Shown here piece after piece: positions 44,511 to 55,168 of a DNA stretch of 64,000 nt (its first letter is position 1; each line of letters begins with the position of its first letter). The notes under the pieces are model-generated. The model made no database searches, was not told the DNA's origin, and saw only the letters and a list, made by a program, of their open reading frames with translations. The position numbers and the translations under genes were made by a program. This stretch comes from Xenopus tropicalis (Eukaryota > Chordata > Amphibia > Anura > Pipidae), in assembly GCF_000004195.4 (NCBI RefSeq), contig NC_030684.2, forward strand, positions 72,647,392-72,711,391. Direction: 5' to 3'.

Positions 44511-47500
44511 TGGCCTTGAGTATAAGTACACTAAATACAAATGTCTGTCGAGAGCCTTTCCGCATGTTTCAGGTACTTTCCTTTCTTAACCAAGGAAGAT
44601 ACTCTGTAAGTTTTCTTCAAGAGACCCATACCACTCCAGAGCTTGAAGCAACCTGGCATCTGGAGTGGAAGGGTAGGGTCTTTTTTAACCACCTCACATG
44701 GGGTGGTGACCCTATTCTCTGAATCATTCCAGCCTCAGGTGCTGAGTGCTAAATCTGTCATCCCAGGCCGTGTGTTACATCTCCGGGTCCAGGACTCGAA
44801 TATAACATACAACCTTATAAACATATATGCCCCAACTACCGGACCAGAGAGAACACGGTTCTTTGAAAGTTTGTCAACGTATGTGGAGACAATTGACACA
44901 GATGAAGCCTTGATTATAGGGGGTGATTTCAATTACACCCTGGATGCTCGAGACCGCAATGTGCCCCAGAAAAGGGACTCATCGGAGCCAGCACTGCGGG
45001 AACTCATTGCCCGCTTCTCCTTGGTTGACATCTGGAGAGAGCAGCATCCAGACACAAATACCTTCACCTATGTCAGGGTGAGAAATGGTCATGTCTCTCA
45101 GTCCCGGATCGATAGGATATATATATCGGGCCATCTCATGTCACGAGCCAGGTGCAGTACCATTAGGTTGGCTCCATTTACAGACCACAACTGTGCCTCT
45201 GTGATAGTGGCAGATGCACCATCACTGGCCAAAGCTGCTTATTGGCACTTTAATAACAGTTTATTGGAGGATGAGGGGTTTGCAAAGTCGGTCCGAGAAA
45301 TATGGATGGACTGGAGGGGTTTTCAGGATGAGTTTGCCACTTTGAGTCAGTGGTGGGACGTAGGCAAGGTTCACCTAAAACTCTTGTGTCAAGAGTATAC
45401 CAAGAGTGTGAGCAGGCAGCGTAATGCAGAGATTGAGGCATTGAATGAGGAGGTGCTTGATCTTGAGCAAAAGCTGTTGGGATGTAAAGATCAAAACCTG
45501 CAGCGGGAATACCTAGAAAAGAAGGAGACTCTGCATAACATAGAACAGCGTCAGGCTCGTGGTGCCTATGTACGAAGCCGCATGCAGTTACTCTGCGACT
45601 TAGATTGTGGTTCGCGCTTCTTCTATGCTCTGGAGAAGAAGAAGGGGAACCGAAAACAAATCACATGCCTCCTCGATGAAGATGGCACCCCCCTTGAGGA
45701 CCCAGAGGCTATCCGGGACAGAGCTCGGTCCTTCTATCAAAACCTTTTTTCTCCGGATCCTATCTCTCCAGATGCCTGCAAGGAACTATGGGAGGGGCTT
45801 CCAGTAGTCAGCGAGAGGAGAAGAGAGAGATTGGAGAAACCTATCACTCTAGATGAGCTCTCTCAAGCACTCCGTTTAATGCCCCACAATAAATCTCCGG
45901 GGCTACATGGACTAACCGTAGAGTTCTTTCAGTTTTTCTGGGATACTCTAGGTCCTGATTTCCAAAGGGTCCTAACTGAAGCCCTTGAGACAGGTGAGAT
46001 GCCCCTTTCATGCTGTCGGGCAGTGTTGTCACTGCTACCTAAGAAGGGGGATCTCCGTCTTATTAAGAACTGGCGTCCAGTCTCCTTGCTCAGCACAGAC
46101 TATAAGATTGTAGCCAAAGCGATCTCACTCAGACTCAAGTCTGTTCTGGCGGAGGTGATTCATCCAGACCAGTCCTACACAGTCCCCGGCCGGACAATTT
46201 TTGATAATGTTTTTCTGGTCCGAGATTTGCTGCATTTTGCTCGGAGGGCTGGTCTATCCCTTGCCTTCCTCTCCCTAGATCAAGAGAAGGCATTTGACAG
46301 GATGGATCACCAATACCTTTTAAGTACTCTGCAAGCCTATGGCTTTGGTCCACATTTTGTAGGCTACCTGAAAACACTATACACCTCTGCAGAGTGTCTG
46401 GTAAAAATCAATTGGTCTCTAACTGCACCTCTGACCTTTGGGCAAGGAGTTCGGCAAGGATGCCCCTTGTCAGGGCAACTGTAGACACTGGCCATTGAAC
46501 CCTTCCTGTGTCTCCTAAGGAAAAGACTAATGGGGTTGGTGCTCAAAGAACCCGATATGAAAGTGGTTCTCTCAGCCTATGCAGATGATGTAATCCTTGT
46601 GGCCCAAGACCTATCTGATCTTAAGCGGGCACAAGAGTGCCAAGAGATCTACGCTGCTGCCTCATCTGCTCGGATCAACTGGGCCAAAAGTTCAGGCCTT
46701 CTGGAAGGTCCTTTAGAAGTAGGCAATCTGCCTCCTATTTTTCAAGACATCCCATGGGAGACCAAGGTCATCAAATATTTAGGAGTCTATCTGTCAGCTG
46801 AGGAGTGCCCTGTCTCACTGAATTTCAGTGAACTAGAGGAGCGTGTCATCATCCGTCTTGGAAAATGGAAGGGTCTTGCTAAAGTGCTTTCTTTGAGGGG
46901 GAGGGCATTGGTGATCAACCAGCTTGTGGCCTCTCAACTCTGGTACCGGCTGGTGTGCCTTAGCCCAACTCAAGAATTCATTGCTAAGATCCAGAGGAGG
47001 TTACTGGACTTTCTCTGGTTGGGAAAGCACTGGGTATCTGCAGGTGTTTCAAGCCTTCCCTTGAGAGAGGGTGGGCAGGGCGTTGTGTGCATACGCTCCC
47101 AAGTGCACACTTTCCGTCTCCAACAGATACAGAGATACCTTTATGCAGACCCTGCTCCACAGTGGTGTACTCTGGCATCCAGTTTTTATCACAAGGTACG
47201 CAACATGGGGTATGACAGAAAATTATTTGTCATCGAACCTGAAGGGTTCTTAAAAAACCTCTCACCATTACCGGCATACTACCAAGAGACTCTTAAAACC
47301 TGGAGCATGGTCTCCGTGTTAAGGGAAGGAGTTATTCAAGGGGAGGACATTCTAACTGAGCCCTTACTTTACAATCCGTCTCTAAAGACTAGGATGTTAG
47401 AATCCACCAGCATCCGCCGCCGCCTTTGCCGGGCTCAGTTAACTAGAGTTGTGGATCTCCTTGATTTTGAGAGAATAGATTGGGTGCAAACTCAGGAAGT

Positions 47501-48413
47501 TATGCAGCGCATGGAATTGCGCACCACCAGAGTTCCAAACCGTTTAATCAAGGAGATCAAGGACACCATCTCCTCTGGCTCTCACACCTTTATTAATGAG
47601 GTTTTACATGCTGGAGAGCCAGATTCCCCTTGGAATGCCCCATCTCCAGCCATAAAAATAGCACCTAAGATCCGTCAATCCCCTCAGGCTGCTCCTTCTC
47701 CCAACCTGAGCCAGTTGGAGAATTTTACCTTGACACGCTTTTGTGACATGCCACGAAAACTACTGTACTCTCTCATGCTTCACACTATACACTTCCTTGC
47801 CCTCATCTCCCGCTATGATACCATCTGGAGGCGGGTGCTCAAAGAGGGTGAGAGACCCCAGTGGCGAGCCCTTTATTCCAGCTTGGTGCCCAGACCCACT
47901 GGAGACCTGAGCTGGAGAGTGCTCCATGGTGCACTGAGCACAGGAGAGTACTTGGCTCATTTTACAGACTCCCCGGCTGCTTGTACATTCTGTGGCAAAG
48001 GGGAGTCCCTGTTTCATATTTACTTTTCATGTGCCAGACTGCAACCTCTTTTAGCTCTTTTGAGGAAACTCCACCTGCAGTTCTGGTTACACTTTTCCCC
48101 TCATGTTTTTATTTTTGGACACCCAGTGTCCCGGGACAATCGAGGAAAAGACCTTCTCTCCAATTTGCTCCTGGCTTTGGCCAAACTAGCCATCTATAAA
48201 TCCAGAAAGCAGCATTTGGAAGGTGGCAACCCTCTGTCGACAGAGGTAATGTTTCGGGTGCTGGTGCGTTCCCGCATCAGAGTGGAGTACACCCAGGCGG
48301 TGTCTGCTGGTCGGCTAACCGAGTTTGTCGACCAGTGGGCAATAAATGAAGTACTCTGCTCAGTATCCCCAGACTTGGTTTCTGTTCCCACAACCCTCAC
48401 ACTCCATATTTAA
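44510..48413 (+). pseudogene. LINE ORF2: AP endonuclease and reverse transcriptase
   Basis: Starts at ATG 44510 in TAATG. Endonuclease landmarks: STLNTN, FLQETHT, IIGGDFNYTLD, SRIDRIYIS and PFTDHNCASV, with the catalytic Glu, Asp and His present. RT landmarks: NKSPGLHGLTVEFFQFFW, NWRPVSLLSTDYKI, LDQEKAFDRMDH, GVRQGCPLS, and YADD at 46578-46589; a C-terminal SWRVLHGALSTGEYL and CTFCGKGESLFHIYFSC region follows. One base is lost around the GGGG at 44698-44706 and a TAG interrupts at about 46482; otherwise about 1300 codons are open. Makes the specific nick and copies the RNA at PTR-1. Confidence 0.9.
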
Positions 48414-48525
48414 GTGCACTTTAATTTGAGTGACAGTTTTAATACATTCAATTAATCATCTCCTTTTTTAAGGATAAGTGATTGACTTTGGCGAGCAACT
48501 ACCCGCCTGCAATTTGAATAATATA

Positions 48526-49700
48526 TTAGCTACTGAAAATTCAACACGTTTACTGCATTTTCTGTGGGGTAAAAACACAAAAAAATACATTGACCCCCCA
48601 AAACCATATATTTTTGGAAAGTACACATTCGGGCGAATTCAAAATTGGTACCCATGTCTTTCTACTCCCAACTACAGAGTCGCAGTGCTTTCCCAAAATT
48701 GCTAGTTTTGGTGAAATACCTGAAAATCACATCAAATCTTCCACTTTCAAGCACCATATCTCCCACATAACATTAGGTACCAAGAAAACACACCCTAAAT
48801 ATGAAAGCCAAGGGTCCGCTGAACAGTTTGATGCCCATTGTGCATAGGATCAGCACTGTATCTGGCATTTAGAGACCCCATAAGGACGTCAGTGCATAGA
48901 GATTGCCCCAGAGGTCTCTTTAGCTACTGAAAATTCAACACGTTTACTGCATTTTCTGTGGGGTAAAAACACAAAAAAATACATTGACCCCCCAAAACCA
49001 TATATTTTTGGAAAGTACACATTCGGGCGAATTCAAAATTGGTACCCATGTCTTTCTACTCCCAACTACAGAGTCGCAGTGCTTTCCCAAAATTGCTAGT
49101 TTTGGTGAAATACCTGAAAAACACATCAAATCTTCCACTTTCAAGCACCTTATCTCCCACATAACATTAGGTACCAAAAGAACACACCCTAAATATGAAA
49201 GCCAAGGGTCCGCTGAACAGTTTGATGCCCATTGTGCATAGGATCACCAATGTATCTGGCATTTAGAGACCCCATAAGGAAGTTAGTGCATACAAATTGC
49301 CCAGGAGATCTCTTTAGCTACTGAAAATTCAACACATTTACTGCATTTTCTGTGGGGTAAAAACACAAAAAAATACATTGACCCCCCAAAACCATATATT
49401 TTTGGAAAGTACACATTCGGGCGAATTCAAAATTGGTACCCATGTCTTTCTACTCCAAACTACAGAGTCGCAGTGCTTTCCCAAAATTGCTAGTTTTGGT
49501 GAAATACCTGAAAATCACATCAAATCTTCCACTTTCAAGCACCATATCTCCCACATAACATTAGGTACCAAGAAAACACACCCTAAATATGAAAACCAAG
49601 GGTCCGCTGAACAGTTTGATGCCCATTGTGCATAGGATAACCGATGTATCTGGCATTTAGAGACCCCAAAAGGAAGTTAGTGCATACAAAGTGTATACAC
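48526..49700. repeat. PTR-1-type tandem repeats, period 394 bp, about three copies
   Basis: Equivalent points fall at 48590, 48984 and 49378. Each unit has GGGGTAAAAACACAAAAAAA, AAACCATATATTTTTGGAAA and CATTAGGTACCAA. Small ORFs in every unit (85 residues) are repeat shadows. Confidence 0.92.
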
Positions 49701-51850
49701 TGCAATATAAGCTACCGGCATGTGCATTATGCGGCATAAGACCCCCTAACAGTAAGGAGACCCTAGAAAACTATACATTTTCCGAAAGTACACAATCTGA
49801 CAAAACAAAAATGGGTAAATACATCTTTCTACTGCAAACTACCAAACTACAAAGCTATGCTAAACAGAAAGATTTTTTTGACATTTCTGAAAATTGTCAC
49901 AAAGCTTGCATTTTACCCCATTATGTACCCCCACATTTTGTACCGTATCAACATAAAACATTCTAAATATGAACGCCAGGGGTCTACTGAACAGTTTGAT
50001 GCCCTATATGCATAGATTTACCAAACTATGTGGGGTACAGGGGCACCCAAGTAAGAATAGTGCATATGAATTTTCACATAAGATGCTTCGGCTCATGCAG
50101 TTTTTTGCACCCGGTATGTGTATTATGTGCCATACGACCCCCTAACAGTAAGGAAACCCTAGAAAACCATATATTTTCCGAAAGTACACATTCTGACAAA
50201 ACAAAAATGGGCAAATACATCTTTCTACTACAAACTACCAAACTACAAAGCTATGCTAAACAGAACGGTTTTTATGATATTTCTGAAAATTGTCACAAAG
50301 CTTGCATTTTACCCCATTATGTACCCCCACATTTTGTACCGTATCAACATAAAACATTCTAAATATGAACGCCAGGGGTCTACTGAACAGTTTGATGCCC
50401 TATATACATAGATTTACCAAACTATGTGGGGTACAGGGGCACCCAAGTAAAAATAGTGCATATGAATTTTCACATAAGATGCTTCGGCTCATGCAGTTTT
50501 TGCACCCGGTATGTGTATTATGTGCCATACGACCACCTAACAGTAAGGAGACCCTAGAAAACCATATATTTTCCGAAAGTACACATTCTGACAAAACAAA
50601 AATGGGTACATACATCTTTCTACTACAAACTACCAAACTACAAAGCTATGCTAAACAGAACGGTTTTTATGATATTTCTGAAAATTGTCACAAAGCTTGC
50701 ATTTTACCCCATTATGTACCCCCACATTTTGTACCATATCAACATAAAACATTCTAAATATGAATGCCAGGGGTCTACTGAACAGTTTGATGCCCTATAT
50801 GCATAGATTTACCAAACTATGTGGGGTACAGGGGCACCCAAGTAAAAATAGTGCATATGAATTTTCACATAAGATGCTTCGGCTCATGCAATTTTTGCAC
50901 CCGGTATGTGTATTATGTGCCATACGACCACCTAACAGTAAGGAGACCCTAGAAAACCATATATTTTCCGAAAGTACACATTCTGACAAAACAAAAATGG
51001 GTACATACATCTTTCTACTACAAACTACCAAACTACAAAGCTATGCTAAACAGAACGGTTTTTATGACATTTCTGAAAATTGTCACAAAGCTTGCATTTT
51101 ACCCCATTATGTACCCCCACATTTTGTACCGTATCAACATAAAACATTCTAAATATGAACGCCAGGGGTCTACTGAACAGTTTGATGCCCTATATGCATA
51201 GATTTACCAAACTATGTGGGGTACAGGGGCACCCAAGTAAAAATAGTGCATATGAATTTTCACATAAGATGCTTCGGCTCATGCAGTTTTTGCACCCGGT
51301 ATGTGTATTATGTGCCATACGACCACCTAACAGTAAGGAGACCCTAGAAAACCATATATTTTCCGAAAGTACACATTCTGACAAAACAAAAATGGGTAAA
51401 TACATCTTTCTACTACAAACTACCAAACTACAAAGCTATGCTAAACAGAACGGTTTTTATGACATTTCTGAAAATTGTCACGAAGCTTGCATTTTACCCC
51501 ATTATGTACCCCCACATTTTGTACCGTATCAACATAAAACATTCTAAATATGAACGCCAGGGGTCTACTGAACAGTTTGATGCCCTATATGCATAGATTT
51601 ACCAAACTATGTGGGGTACAGGGGCACCCAAGTAAAAATAGTGCATATGAATTTTCACATAAGATGCTTCGGCTCATGCAGTTTTTTCACCCGGTATGTG
51701 TATTATGTGCCATACGACCACCTAACAGTAAGGAAACCCTAGAAAACCATATATTTTCCGAAAGTACACATTCTGACAAAACAAAAATGGGTAAATAAAA
51801 CTTTCTACTACAAACTACAAAGCTATGCTAAACAGAACGGTTTTTGTGAC
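49701..51850. repeat. PTR-2-type tandem repeats, period 395 bp, about 5.5 copies
   Basis: Equivalent points 50365, 50760, 51155 and 51550. Units share AAACCATATATTTTCCGAAA with PTR-1 but differ elsewhere (CGGCTCATGCAGTTTTTGCA; CCATTATGTACCCCCACATT). The 130-residue frames are repeat shadows. Confidence 0.92.
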
Positions 51851-52684
51851 ATTTCTGAAAATCAAGCGAACAAGAACTATGCATAACTGAAAATGCTATA
51901 AAATGGCTAAACATGCAGTAAAATACCCCAAAATCCACCAAAATCATAGAAAATGTAGTAGAAACACCAAAATAATACACAAAAGTTATTGCGCAGTGCG
52001 GTTAGTGAATACACTATCCGCAATGGCAATAAAACATTTTTTTCAGGCAGGAATAAAAACGATGCGATTATAAAAAAAAAAAAAATTACAAAATTACATA
52101 AGTGTGTAAGTGTGTGTGTACATTAGGTAAAATGTGTTTTGTGTGCATGTATGCAAGTAAGTGTGTGTAAGTGTAAGTGTTGTGAATGTTTGAAATCTCC
52201 CAACTCCCCTAAAATGTATGTGTTTGTGTGTAAATGTGAGTATAAGTGTGTATTAGTGTATTATTAGTGTATTATGTGTGTGTATGTGTGTTTTTGCCAC
52301 TTACCTGTGTAGGAGATCGTGGATCAGCAGGGAGACACACGCAGCAGGAGTCCGGCAGTGAGTATGAGCAGCAGGAAGCAGGGGGGCCAGCGGGGGGGGG
52401 AGCAGAGAAAGGCAGAAGGCGATCGTGAAATCCAGGAATGGATTTCACGTGCCTGCCTTTTGTTATGGGGCCCCTGGGCGATCGCGCCCCAGGGGCCACT
52501 CGTTCCCCACCTCTGACTATTGTCTGGAGGCTGGGGAACGAGCGGGGAGCGAAGGAGCAGCTTGAAAAGCCGCTTCTCCGCTCCCAAACCCGGAAGTGCC
52601 CCAGGACGTAGAATCTACATTCTGTGGCACTTAGGTCCTTTAGTACCCAGGACGTAGATTCTACGTCCTGTGGCACTAAAAAGG
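51851..52684. other. Right (5'-type) terminal region of piggyBac A
   Basis: Non-coding. Holds a TGTG-rich tract (52090-52300), CpG-rich sequence and terminal hairpins: a perfect 21-bp palindrome centred on GTAGATTCTAC at 52649-52669 and a related GGACGTAGAATCTAC copy near 52604. Confidence 0.6.
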
Positions 52685-52717
52685 TTAAAACCTGTTAACC
52701 CTTTAGCTGCCAAGGCC

Positions 52718-52773
52718 GTAGCTCCTACGTGCTGGCAAAAAAAGTCGCTAAGTGCCCAGCACGTAGGAGCTAC
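52718..52773. repeat. Terminal hairpin of piggyBac B
   Basis: GTAGCTCCTACGTGCTGG (52718-52735) is the exact inverse of 52756-52773; each arm also contains a smaller GTAG..CTAC palindrome. It mirrors the hairpins at the 5' end of element A and may be a transposase-recognised subterminal structure. Confidence 0.75.
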
Positions 52774-53329
52774 GTTTTACTCCAAGTCAGCGCGTTCTCT
52801 GCACTCGCCGATCAATGCGAGTGCAGAGACGCGCTGCCAGCCCCACAACCCCCTAGGCAACGAGCTCACCGGCCCTGGACGTCCTCTGCCGCCTCCGATC
52901 GCCCCCAGACTGACCCCAAGTCGCAGCGACGTCATCAAGACGTGCCTGCTGCTTGGGGTATTTAAATCCTGCCCCTGGCGCCGCCCTCTCACTCTTGGAG
53001 CCTCGTGGACGTGCCTGCAGCCCCCTGCGACCCTCCAGCACAGAGATCTGCCAGCCTGCCTTTGAGATCTGCCCCAGGTACATTTTTTTGCACCATTTAC
53101 ACACTTTACACCATTTACACTATTGTAATTTTTTTTTGCTGATTTTTTTTTTTGCAGTTTCCACTTTTTTTTTTTTCTAACTTTTTTTACACTTACACAC
53201 ACATATACACACCTGTACACACACTCACTTCTTTTGCAAGTGTGCACACATACATATTTTTTACTTTGCCTTTATATTTTAGCCTTTACACACTTATCAC
53301 TGTTTGATCAGTTTTATTTTATATTATTG
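52774..53329. other. 5' leader of piggyBac B
   Basis: CpG-rich to about 53060, then CA- and T-rich sequence. GGGTATTTAAAT at about 52956 is a possible TATA-like element. No gene recognised. Confidence 0.4.
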
Positions 53330-54690
53330 ATTTCATTTGTTCATTGCTTTTGTGTTTCATTGCTTTTTCAGTTCTGCATTGTACTTTATTTTCTGTTTTA
53401 CTTGTTTTACTGTATTACTCTGATTTCTAAGTTCTGCTTTATACTTTTATTACTGTTATATTGCTTGTTACCTTGATTTTGCAGTGTGACAAGTGATCAG
53501 GTAGCCTGAACGCAAGTCACACGGCATAATCTCATTTTTCATTGATTTTCTGATTTCTAAGTTCTGCGTTGTACTTTTATTACTGTTATATTGCTTGTGT
53601 TAGCTTGATTTTGCAGTGTGACAAGTGATCAGGTTGCCTGAACGCAAGTCACACAGCATAATCTCATTTTTCTTGGGTTTCTTAGTGATTTTCTGAGTTT
53701 CCAGTTCTGCGTTGTACTTTTATTACAGTTATATTGCTTGTGTTAGCTTGATTTTGCAGTGTGACAAGTGATCAGGTAGCCTGAACGCAAGTCACACGGC
53801 ATAATCTCATTTTTCATTGATTTTCTGATTTCTAAGTTCTGCGTTGTACTTTTATTACAGTTATATTGCTTGTGTTAGCTTGATTTTGCAGTGTGACAAG
53901 TGATCAGGTTGCCTGAACGCAAGTCACACAGCATAATCTCATTTTTCTTGGGTTTCTTAGTGATTTTCTGAGTTTCCAGTTCTGCGTTGTACTTTTATTA
54001 CAGTTATATTGCTTGTGTTAGCTTGATTTTGCAGTGTGACAAGTGATCAGGTAGCCTGAACGCAAGTCACACAGCATAATCTCATTTTTCATTGATTTTC
54101 TGATTTCTAAGTTCTGCATTGTACTTTTATTACAGTTATATTGCTTGTGTTAGCTTGATTTTGCAGTGTGACAAGTGATCAGGTTGCCTGAACACAAGTC
54201 ACACAGCATAATCTCATTTTTCTTGGGTTTCTTAGTGATTTTCTGAGTTTCCAGTTCTGCGTTGTACTTTTGATTAGTTATATTGCTTGTGTTAGCTTGA
54301 TTTTGCAGTGTGACAAGTGATCAGGTAGCCTGAACGCAAGTCACACAGCATAATCTCATTTTTCATTGATTTTCTGATTTCTAAGTTCTGCGTTGTACTT
54401 TTATAACAGTTATATTGCTTGTGTTAGCTTGATTTTGCAGTGTGACAAGTGATCAGGTTGCCTGAACGCAAGTCACACAGCATAATCTCATTTTTCTTGG
54501 GTTTCTTAGTGATTTTCTGAGTTTCCAGTTCTGCGTTGTACTTTTGATTAGTTATATTGCTTGTGTTAGCTTGATTTTGCAGTGTGACAAGTGATCAGGT
54601 AGCCTGAACGCAAGTCACACAGCATAATCTCATTTTTCTTGTGTTTCTTGTGATTTTCTGAGTTTCCAGTTCTGCGTATTACCTTGATTT
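53330..54690. repeat. Dimeric tandem repeat, alternating 132 and 143 bp
   Basis: GCAGTGTGACAAGTGATCAG occurs at 53481, 53613, 53756, 53888 and 54031, spacing 132, 143, 132, 143, so the true unit is a 275-bp dimer. Each monomer has an imperfect palindrome, GTGAC..ATCAGG..CCTGA..GTCAC. Confidence 0.9.
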
Positions 54691-55168
54691 TGCATTTCTT
54701 TTCTTGCCTTTTATTGCATGTCAGTGGTTCCATTGCATTTTTAGATTTGTGTTGCTGTTCATTTACTGTTCTTGCTTATTGATTGTTCTTGGTTGTATTT
54801 ACAGAACTTTGCTTGTATTACTTTTATTTCAATAGTAATTAGGTCATAATCATTTTTATTTGTGTTGCTGTTGGTCTACTGGCTTTTGCTTTTTTTTTTT
54901 TTCTTTGCTTGTTCCGGATTGTTCTTGCTCTACATTGTCCTTGGTGGTTTTTTTTAGGGAGGTCTAGAGTTCAAGGGAGGGGTGGGGTTTCTTTGCCAGA
55001 TTTGTTTATCTTATCTGTTTTTTTTTTTTCTTCTACTCTGCCTTGCCTATGTTGCTGTAGTTTGTCTGGCTTCTGATCATATTGTGATTTACTCGATTTT
55101 TTGTGTGACTGATTGGGGGCATTTAGACTACAGTGTTATATTAGTTTTGAAAATATTTTGTTGGCAAC
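54691..55168. other. T-rich sequence before the piggyBac transposase
   Basis: Pyrimidine-rich; several TTTTTTTTC tracts could act as splice acceptors for a leader intron, but no clear exon is seen. Confidence 0.35.

Larger units (their letters stand above)
41629..48525 (+). mobile_element. Tx1L-like site-specific LINE, 6897 bp
   Basis: Bounded by the duplicated TTAGCTACTGAA inside a PTR-1-type unit. Full-length with 5' UTR (about 550 bp), ORF1, ORF2 and short 3' UTR without a long poly-A. The length agrees with the roughly 6.9 kb known for Tx1L, and target choice agrees with Tx1L specificity for PTR-1. One frameshift and one stop in ORF2. Confidence 0.9.
40795..52684 (-). mobile_element. piggyBac element A, Tx1D-like, no transposase, carrying a LINE
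   Basis: Flanked by TTAA (40791-40794, 52685-52688). Ends CCCTTTAAGTGCCAGCCGAA and (inverted) CCTTTTTAGTGCCACAGGAC. Contents: PTR-type tandem repeats of about 394-395 bp at 41270-41628 and 48526-51850 and a 6897-bp Tx1L-like LINE within the first. Xenopus Tx1 composites are described in just this form (DNA element with PTR-1 and PTR-2 repeats, LINE inside PTR-1). By terminal type it is inverted relative to element B. Confidence 0.85.

Noticed and set aside
50365..51547. Repeated 130-residue ORFs in 395-bp units, and 86-residue ORFs at 59311-61107
   Set aside because: Units of tandem repeats within piggyBac elements; no protein features and frames occur on both strands.
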